64,000 nt of DNA from Pseudomonas sp. MM211. GTDB taxonomy: Bacteria; Pseudomonadota; Gammaproteobacteria; Pseudomonadales; Pseudomonadaceae. Made by a program: the position numbers and the translations under genes. This document shows positions 59,611-64,000 of the stretch, piece after piece. Position 1 is the first letter of the stretch; each line of letters starts with the position of its first letter. The notes below the pieces were generated by a model. It had not been told where the DNA came from, ran no database searches, and saw only the letters and a list, made by a program, of their open reading frames with translations. The DNA is taken from the NCBI RefSeq assembly GCF_020386635.1, contig NZ_CP081942.1, positions 3,782,001 to 3,846,000 on the forward strand, read 5' to 3'.

Positions 59611-59644
59611 CAGTCATCTTCCGGTCATTTTTCTGTCTTATCGT
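59611..59644 (+). promoter_or_regulatory. Pho box with adjacent -10 upstream of the PstS-OmpA gene
   Basis: Three consecutive 11-bp units: CAGTCATCTTC, CGGTCATTTTT and CTGTCTTATCG (59611-59643). The consensus PhoB repeat is CTGTCATAAAT/C, so units 1 and 2 match well. A -10 hexamer TATCGT lies 6 bp after unit 2, the same spacing as in the E. coli phoA promoter. This predicts PhoB activation under phosphate limitation. Confidence 0.75.
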
Positions 59645-59682
59645 CGCAGCACTTCAGCCACCCCCTGCAAGGTGTTTGCCGC

Positions 59683-61059
59683 ATGCTGCGCGCCCCCGTC
59701 TGTGACCGAGAAACCTGGAGCCGAACCGCGACGTTTCTGTTGCTCGGCTTCGTCTGCTACCTGAGCCCCTGGACGGCATTCGCCGCCCTGCCGTTACCCG
59801 CTGGAGATCACCCAGCCTTGCGCATCCAGGGTTCCAATACCATTGGTGCCAACCTGGGCCCGGCGCTGGTCAGAGGCCTGTTGGAACAACAGGGCCTGCG
59901 CAATATCCGCACCACCAACACCCAGGAAAACGAGCAAGTAATCTCCGCCATGAACGCGGCAGGCCGCACGCTTACAGTGGAAATTGCCGCACACGGTTCA
60001 GGTACCGGCTTCAGTGCCATAGGTCAGGGCAGCGCTGAACTCGCGGCCTCGTCACGGCCGATCAAGGACAACGAAGTAGCGACCCTGTCCTCCCTCGGTG
60101 ACATGAAAAGCCGAGACGCCGAACAGGTCATCGCCATTGACGGGTTGGCCATTGTGTTGCATCCGGACAACCCCATCAGCGCTCTTAACACCGAACAACT
60201 GGCACAGATATTCTCCGGCGAGGTCAATGACTGGGCACAGTTGGGCGGACGCTCCGGTGCCATCAATCTGTACGCCCGCGACGACAACTCGGGCACCTAC
60301 GACACCTTCAAGGAGCTGGTATTGAGCGCCAACGGCAAGCAGTTGTCAGGCAAAGCCAAGCGCTTCGAATCCAGCGAGCAGCTTTCCGATTCGGTCGCCC
60401 GTGACCCGCTGGGTATCGGTTTCATCGGTCTGCCGTACGTGCGCAAGGCTAAAGCCGTAGCCATCGCTGCCGGCGAGTCACAACCGATGCTACCCAGCGT
60501 GACACTGATCGCCACCGAGGATTACCCGCTGTCACGGCGCCTGTTCCTCTACGGGCCACCGAAGAGCACCAACCCGTGGGCCGAAGCCTTGCTGCAATTC
60601 GCTCAGAGTCCACGAGGCCAGGCTATCGTCGCGCAGAACGGCTTCATCGCGCAGACCGTGCAGGCGATCAGCATCCAAGCCACACCCGACATGCCAGCGA
60701 CCTATCAGGCCCTGGCACGCGACGCCCAGCGCCTATCGGTGAACTTCCGTTTTCAGGAGGGCAGCGCCAGCCTCGATAACAAGGCCCAGCAGGATCTGCG
60801 CCGGGTGCTCGATTACCTCAAACAGCACGACAAGTTGCAGCACAAGGTGGTACTGGTCGGTTTCGGCGATCCAAAAGCCGTCTCGGCACGCGCCGAACTG
60901 CTGTCCAAGCTGCGCGCCATGGCGGTACGCCGCGAACTGGTGCGCGAAGGCGTGGTGCTGCGTGAAGTCGCCGGTCTCGGTGATGAGTTGCCGGTCGCCG
61001 ACAATGATGGCGACAGCGGCAGAATCAAGAACCGCCGCGTGGAAGTCTGGGTGTATTGA
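59683..61059 (+). CDS. Periplasmic PstS-like phosphate-binding/OmpA fusion protein
   Basis: A 458-residue protein. A signal peptide (about residues 17-35, ending TAFAA) leads into a PstS-type binding domain (residues 45-330): IQGSNTIGANLGPALVRGLL, AAHGSGTGFSAIGQGSAELA, the DDNSGTYDTFKELVL phosphate-site loop and later GFIGLPYVRKA. The C-terminal 110 residues form an OmpA-like peptidoglycan-binding domain (RFQEGSASLDNKAQQDLRRV ... DSGRIKNRRVEVWVY). It therefore binds an anion, probably phosphate, while attached to peptidoglycan. No permease or ATPase genes are adjacent, so it may be a phosphate sensor, scavenger or reservoir. The upstream Pho box supports the phosphate link. Confidence 0.88.
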   Translation: MLRAPVCDRETWSRTATFLLLGFVCYLSPWTAFAALPLPAGDHPALRIQGSNTIGANLGPALVRGLLEQQGLRNIRTTNTQENEQVISAMNAAGRTLTVEIAAHGSGTGFSAIGQGSAELAASSRPIKDNEVATLSSLGDMKSRDAEQVIAIDGLAIVLHPDNPISALNTEQLAQIFSGEVNDWAQLGGRSGAINLYARDDNSGTYDTFKELVLSANGKQLSGKAKRFESSEQLSDSVARDPLGIGFIGLPYVRKAKAVAIAAGESQPMLPSVTLIATEDYPLSRRLFLYGPPKSTNPWAEALLQFAQSPRGQAIVAQNGFIAQTVQAISIQATPDMPATYQALARDAQRLSVNFRFQEGSASLDNKAQQDLRRVLDYLKQHDKLQHKVVLVGFGDPKAVSARAELLSKLRAMAVRRELVREGVVLREVAGLGDELPVADNDGDSGRIKNRRVEVWVY

Positions 61060-61128
61060 TTTTTCCGAGGCGCGCCAAGCACTTGCTCAACCGCGCGATT
61101 CATCCTAGCCTTATAAACATGTGACGCC

Positions 61129-61213
61129 GGGCCCCTCTGGCGATGAGTTCTCTCATCGTGATGTCGGAGTCACTAAGTTGAATCTCAACTTAGGCATTAA
61201 ACAGGGAGGGCCC
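61129..61213 (+). promoter_or_regulatory. Structured leader RNA of alx/terC with sequestered ribosome-binding site
   Basis: Three perfect or near-perfect stems fold together. P1 pairs GGGCCC-c-TCT (61129-61138) with GGAGGGCCC (61205-61213), covering the ribosome-binding site. H1 is CGATGAG/CTCATCG (61141-61158) with a TTCT loop. H2 is CTAAGTTGA/TCAACTTAG (61173-61193) with an ATC loop. An alternative stem GTGAC(g)CC/GG(a)GTCAC (61121-61128 with 61166-61173) would compete with P1. This looks like an on/off leader, not a coding extension. The conserved yybP-ykoY motifs usually found before alx are not seen. Confidence 0.55.
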
Positions 61214-62206
61214 ATGACAGCTCTACATGCCTTTATGTCCACGCCGTTTCTCGGCACCCCGTACTATTTCTGGATGGCGTTTATCGTCATCGTCTTTGCG
61301 CTGCTGATCTTCGATCTCGGCGTCCTGCATCGCGACCAGCATGAAATCGAAATGCGCGAAAGCTTGCTGCTCTACGCTGGCTACTTCAGCGTGGGCGTCG
61401 CGTTTGGCGGCTGGGTCTGGTGGGAGCTTGGCGCCACCAAGGCACTGGAGTTCTACACTGGCTTCCTGGTCGAACAGTCGCTATCGATGGACAACGTGTT
61501 CGTCATGGCGATGATTCTTGGTTTCTTCGGTATCCCCCGCAAATACCAGCATCGCGTGTTGTTCTGGGGAATCATCGGCGTGGTCGTGCTGCGGGCGATC
61601 ATGATCGGTCTGGGAACGGCCCTGGTTCAGGAGTTCGACTGGATCCTCTACGTGTTCGGTGCGTTCCTGTTGTTCACTGGCATCAAGATGCTGTTCAGCA
61701 AGGATCACGACGAGCATCCGGATCTGTCGCAGAACAAGTTCCTGCTCTTCCTGCGCAAGCACATCCGGGTGACCGATGACCTGCACGACGGCAAGTTTCT
61801 GGTGCGTCAGCACGACCCAGCCAGCGGCAAGATGCTGTTGTTCGCCACCCCATTACTCCTGGCACTGGTGCTGATCGAACTGGCGGATCTGGTATTTGCC
61901 GTGGACAGCGTGCCGGCGGTGTTCGCCATCACCCAGGATCCGTTCATCGTCTACACCTCGAACATCTTCGCGATTCTCGGCCTGCGGGCGCTGTACTTCG
62001 CATTGGCGGCACTGATGCACCGCTTCGTGTACCTCAAGTACGCACTGGCGATCGTGTTGATGTTCATCGGCTGCAAGATATTCCTGCATGGCTTCATCAA
62101 GGTTCCCGCTTTGCTCTCGCTCGGCGTTACCATGGGTGTACTGGCCGGCGGCGTCATCCTGTCGCTGCTGAAAACCCGCGACAAGAAGCCTGCAGAGACG
62201 ACGTGA
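61214..62206 (+). CDS. alx: TerC/Alx-family inner-membrane protein
   Basis: A 330-residue protein with about nine membrane segments. LIFDLGVLHRDQHEIEMRES near the start and the two acidic membrane motifs SLSMDNVFVMAMI and ADLVFAVDSVPAVFAIT are hallmarks of TerC/Alx proteins. In E. coli the relative is induced by alkaline pH and Mn(II), and it exports manganese. The ATG at 61214 directly follows the strong AGGGAGG ribosome-binding site; an in-frame GTG at 61121 without ribosome-binding site was not used. A small gene overlaps its stop by 4 bp. Confidence 0.9.
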   Translation: MTALHAFMSTPFLGTPYYFWMAFIVIVFALLIFDLGVLHRDQHEIEMRESLLLYAGYFSVGVAFGGWVWWELGATKALEFYTGFLVEQSLSMDNVFVMAMILGFFGIPRKYQHRVLFWGIIGVVVLRAIMIGLGTALVQEFDWILYVFGAFLLFTGIKMLFSKDHDEHPDLSQNKFLLFLRKHIRVTDDLHDGKFLVRQHDPASGKMLLFATPLLLALVLIELADLVFAVDSVPAVFAITQDPFIVYTSNIFAILGLRALYFALAALMHRFVYLKYALAIVLMFIGCKIFLHGFIKVPALLSLGVTMGVLAGGVILSLLKTRDKKPAETT

Positions 62207-62397
62207 CCGAGCAAGACGTGCAGATCGAATGCGTAGACAAAGGCGACGGCTTACGCTGGTGCGTACGCCTGGGCAAGCGCACCCTGATGTTCGATAACGA
62301 ACTCGCTGCACGTACCTTCGCCGCGCAACTGCACATGCGCGTCAACACGACGAAATTGACTCTGGTGCCGGGGCTCGACGAGCCACCTGGCACCTGA
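62203..62397 (+). CDS. Small protein of unknown function, coupled to alx
   Basis: A 64-residue protein starting with GTG that overlaps the alx stop (GTGA). It is charged and soluble (QIECVDKGDGLRWCVRLGKR, TLMFDNELAARTFAAQLHMR) with no membrane segment. Two Cys near positions 9 and 20 could bind a metal or form a disulfide. The coupled start suggests production together with Alx. I do not recognise the family, and the tight frame overlap is the main argument that it is real. Confidence 0.6.
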   Translation: MTEQDVQIECVDKGDGLRWCVRLGKRTLMFDNELAARTFAAQLHMRVNTTKLTLVPGLDEPPGT

Positions 62398-62404
62398 GCC
62401 AGCC

Positions 62405-63610
62405 TCACCTCATGTACTTGCCCAGTTCGTACTTGCCGATTGCCGCGCGATGCACCTCGTCCGGGCCATCGGCGAGGCGCAGAGTGCGCTGCATCGCATA
62501 CCAGTAAGCCAGCGGGAAATCTGCGCTGACCCCTGCTCCACCGTGCATCTGGATGGCCCGGTCGATCACCTTCAATGCCACGTTGGGCGCCACGACCTTG
62601 ATCTGCGCGATCTCGCTGGCGGCCACCTTGTTGCCAACCGTATCCATCATGTATGCCGCGTTCAGAGTCAGCAGGCGCGCCATGTTGATCTCCATCCGCG
62701 ACTCGGCGATCAGGTCGATGTTGCCGCCGAGGCGCGCCAGCGGCTTGCCGAACGCACTTCGCTGCAGGGCTCGCTCGCACATTAGTTTGAGTGCCCGCTC
62801 GGCCATGCCGATGGAGCGCATGCAATGGTGGATACGACCGGGGCCGAGGCGCCCCTGAGCGATCTCGAAGCCACGCCCCTCGCCAAGCAGCACGTTGCCG
62901 TAAGGAACGCGGACGTTCTCGAACAGCACTTCCGCGTGGCCATGAGGCGCGTCGTCATAGCCGAACACCGGCAGCGGCCGAAGCACCTTCACGCCGGGCG
63001 TATCCATGGGTACAAGAATCATCGAGTGCTGCTGGTGACGATGCCCCTCGGGATTTGTGAGCCCCATGAAGATCATGATCTTGCAGCGCGGATCGCAGGC
63101 ACCCGAAGTCCACCACTTGCGCCCGTTGATGACCCATTGATCACCCTCACGCACGGCGCTGGCCTGCATATTAGTCGCGTCAGACGAGGCGACCTCCGGC
63201 TCGGTCATGGCGAATGCGGAGCGAATTTCGCCACTGAGCAGCGGATCGAGCCACTGACGCTTCTGCTCCTCGCTGGCGTAGCGCACCAGTACCTCCATGT
63301 TTCCGGTATCCGGTGCCGCACAGTTGAACGGTTCGGGGCCGATCAGCGAGCTGCCCATGATCTCAGCCAATGGCGCGTATTCAGTGTTGTTCAGCCCCGC
63401 CCCGTGCTCGGAATCGGGCAGGAACAGGTTCCACAGGCCCTCGCCTTTGGCCTTGTCCTTGAGCTGTTCCATGATCGCCGTCGGCTGCCAGCGATCGCCT
63501 GCGGCCACCTGACGCTCGAATACCGCCTCGGCCGGATAGACATGAGTCTCCATGAAAGCGCTGACGCGCTCGCGCAATTGCTGAACCTTGGGGGAATAGG
63601 CGAAATCCAT
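62405..63610 (-). CDS. Acyl-CoA dehydrogenase (ACAD10/11-like subfamily)
   Basis: A 401-residue FAD enzyme that introduces the alpha-beta double bond in acyl-CoA. The FAD-loop [17 protein letters not shown], the [20 protein letters not shown] segment and the C-terminal [20 protein letters not shown], then [16 protein letters not shown] are conserved. The ATG at 63610 ([12 protein letters not shown]) gives the usual N-terminus. It is divergent from a LysR gene that may regulate it. Chain-length specificity unknown. Confidence 0.92.
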   Translation of the reverse strand: MDFAYSPKVQQLRERVSAFMETHVYPAEAVFERQVAAGDRWQPTAIMEQLKDKAKGEGLWNLFLPDSEHGAGLNNTEYAPLAEIMGSSLIGPEPFNCAAPDTGNMEVLVRYASEEQKRQWLDPLLSGEIRSAFAMTEPEVASSDATNMQASAVREGDQWVINGRKWWTSGACDPRCKIMIFMGLTNPEGHRHQQHSMILVPMDTPGVKVLRPLPVFGYDDAPHGHAEVLFENVRVPYGNVLLGEGRGFEIAQGRLGPGRIHHCMRSIGMAERALKLMCERALQRSAFGKPLARLGGNIDLIAESRMEINMARLLTLNAAYMMDTVGNKVAASEIAQIKVVAPNVALKVIDRAIQMHGGAGVSADFPLAYWYAMQRTLRLADGPDEVHRAAIGKYELGKYMR

Positions 63611-63751
63611 GGCACACCTTCGGCTGCTTTTCGTGTGCAAACGATGCTAGTGGACGGCGCATAATTTATCGAAGCTATTTTCGGCGTGTATAAACATTCA
63701 TCACCGATATAAGATCACCCCACAAGAACAACATTGCGGAGTCGCTCAGGC

Positions 63752-64000
63752 ATGAACCTGAACAAGGTAGATCTCAATCTCTTCGTGGTCTTCGATGCCA
63801 TCTACACCGAAGCCAATCTGACCCGCGCCGGACAGATCGTCGGCATCACCCAGCCGGCGGTATCCAACGCCCTGGCGCGCCTGCGGGAAACCTTCAATGA
63901 CCCGTTGTTCGTGCGCACCGCACAGGGCATGGTGCCGACGCCTATGGCGCAAAACATCATTACCCCCGTGCGCACCGCACTGCAGCAGCTGCGTATTTCG
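63752..64000 (+). CDS. LysR-family transcriptional regulator, C-terminal part outside window
   Basis: Only the first 83 codons are visible. MNLNKVDLNLFVVFDAIYTE, then ANLTRAGQIVGITQPAVSNA and LARLRETFNDPLFVRTAQGM form a complete LysR winged helix-turn-helix. The divergent acyl-CoA dehydrogenase gene, 141 bp away, is the natural candidate target. The region between contains AT-rich direct-repeat-like stretches, but no confident LysR box. Confidence 0.88.
   Translation, partial: MNLNKVDLNLFVVFDAIYTEANLTRAGQIVGITQPAVSNALARLRETFNDPLFVRTAQGMVPTPMAQNIITPVRTALQQLRIS

Noticed and set aside
61121..61213. N-terminal extension of Alx from the GTG at 61121
   Set aside because: No ribosome-binding site before it, the added residues are unlike the family, and the bases form regular hairpins. 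The ATG at 61214 follows a strong ribosome-binding site.
61110..61213. Classical yybP-ykoY manganese riboswitch upstream of alx
   Set aside because: Expected from E. coli alx, but the conserved loop sequences of that class are not visible, so I list only a structured leader of unknown class.
61214..62206. Tellurite-resistance determinant
   Set aside because: No other ter genes are nearby; Alx-like proteins are tied to manganese and pH rather than tellurite.

Overview
The window looks like ordinary chromosome of a Pseudomonas (sensu lato) species. The sequence is GC-rich. Gene content and order match the pseudomonad core: htpG, braB, sucD-sucC-lpdG-sucB-sucA-sdhB-sdhA-sdhD-sdhC divergent from gltA, then tusDCBE. 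A MuxABC-OpmB-type efflux operon, a TamAB pair and a MHYT-GGDEF-EAL protein also fit. I see no rRNA, tRNA, CRISPR array, prophage or intact insertion sequence. The only mobile-element trace is a decayed tyrosine-recombinase remnant near 6.1-6.5 kb. The species cannot be fixed from this sequence alone.

Layout. 1-5 kb: a tightly packed minus-strand operon (GntR regulator, three-part ABC importer of the SsuABC/NMT1 type, zinc-free MDR oxidoreductase, PaaI-type thioesterase, VOC protein) for import and catabolism of an unidentified compound. 5.5-8.5 kb: a small lipoprotein, the integrase remnant, a YbiT-type ABC-F ATPase and a cluster of palindromic repeats. 8.5-15 kb: htpG with a clear sigma-32 promoter, an uncharacterised membrane protein, an Ala/Glu-rich lipoprotein with a possible AlgU promoter, MAPEG and DUF599 proteins, and a braB gene broken by a one-base frameshift. 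15-28 kb: the TCA-cycle block, in which sdhCDAB and the suc genes form one minus-strand array and gltA is divergent, with a good sigma-70 promoter on each side of the 364-bp intergenic region. 28-31.8 kb: tusDCBE (tRNA 2-thiouridine sulfur relay), a YbiB/TrpD2-type protein and a glutathionyl-hydroquinone reductase. 31.8-43 kb: a c-di-GMP enzyme and the muxABC-opmB RND pump. 43-52.6 kb: a sugar-acid operon (ChvE-type binding protein, GguA/GguB-type ABC transporter, SDR dehydrogenase, IlvD/EDD-family dehydratase, KDGal kinase, SMP-30 lactonase) divergent from a GbpR-like LysR regulator. Together these read as an oxidative (De Ley-Doudoroff-like) route for galactose or arabinose, but the final aldolase is not in the window. 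52.6-64 kb: tpx, tamB-tamA, xthA, a PstS-OmpA fusion behind a near-canonical Pho box, an alx/terC gene with a structured leader, an acyl-CoA dehydrogenase and a partial LysR gene.

The best leads for follow-up are three. The alx/terC leader RNA can pair with its own ribosome-binding site and does not resemble the yybP-ykoY class I would expect there. The PstS-OmpA fusion has three 11-bp Pho repeats and phoA-like spacing to a -10 box. The ABC/MDR/thioesterase operon at the left edge has an unknown substrate. Start codons were chosen from visible ribosome-binding sites and family N-termini. All function calls rest on recognising motifs by eye, without database searches.
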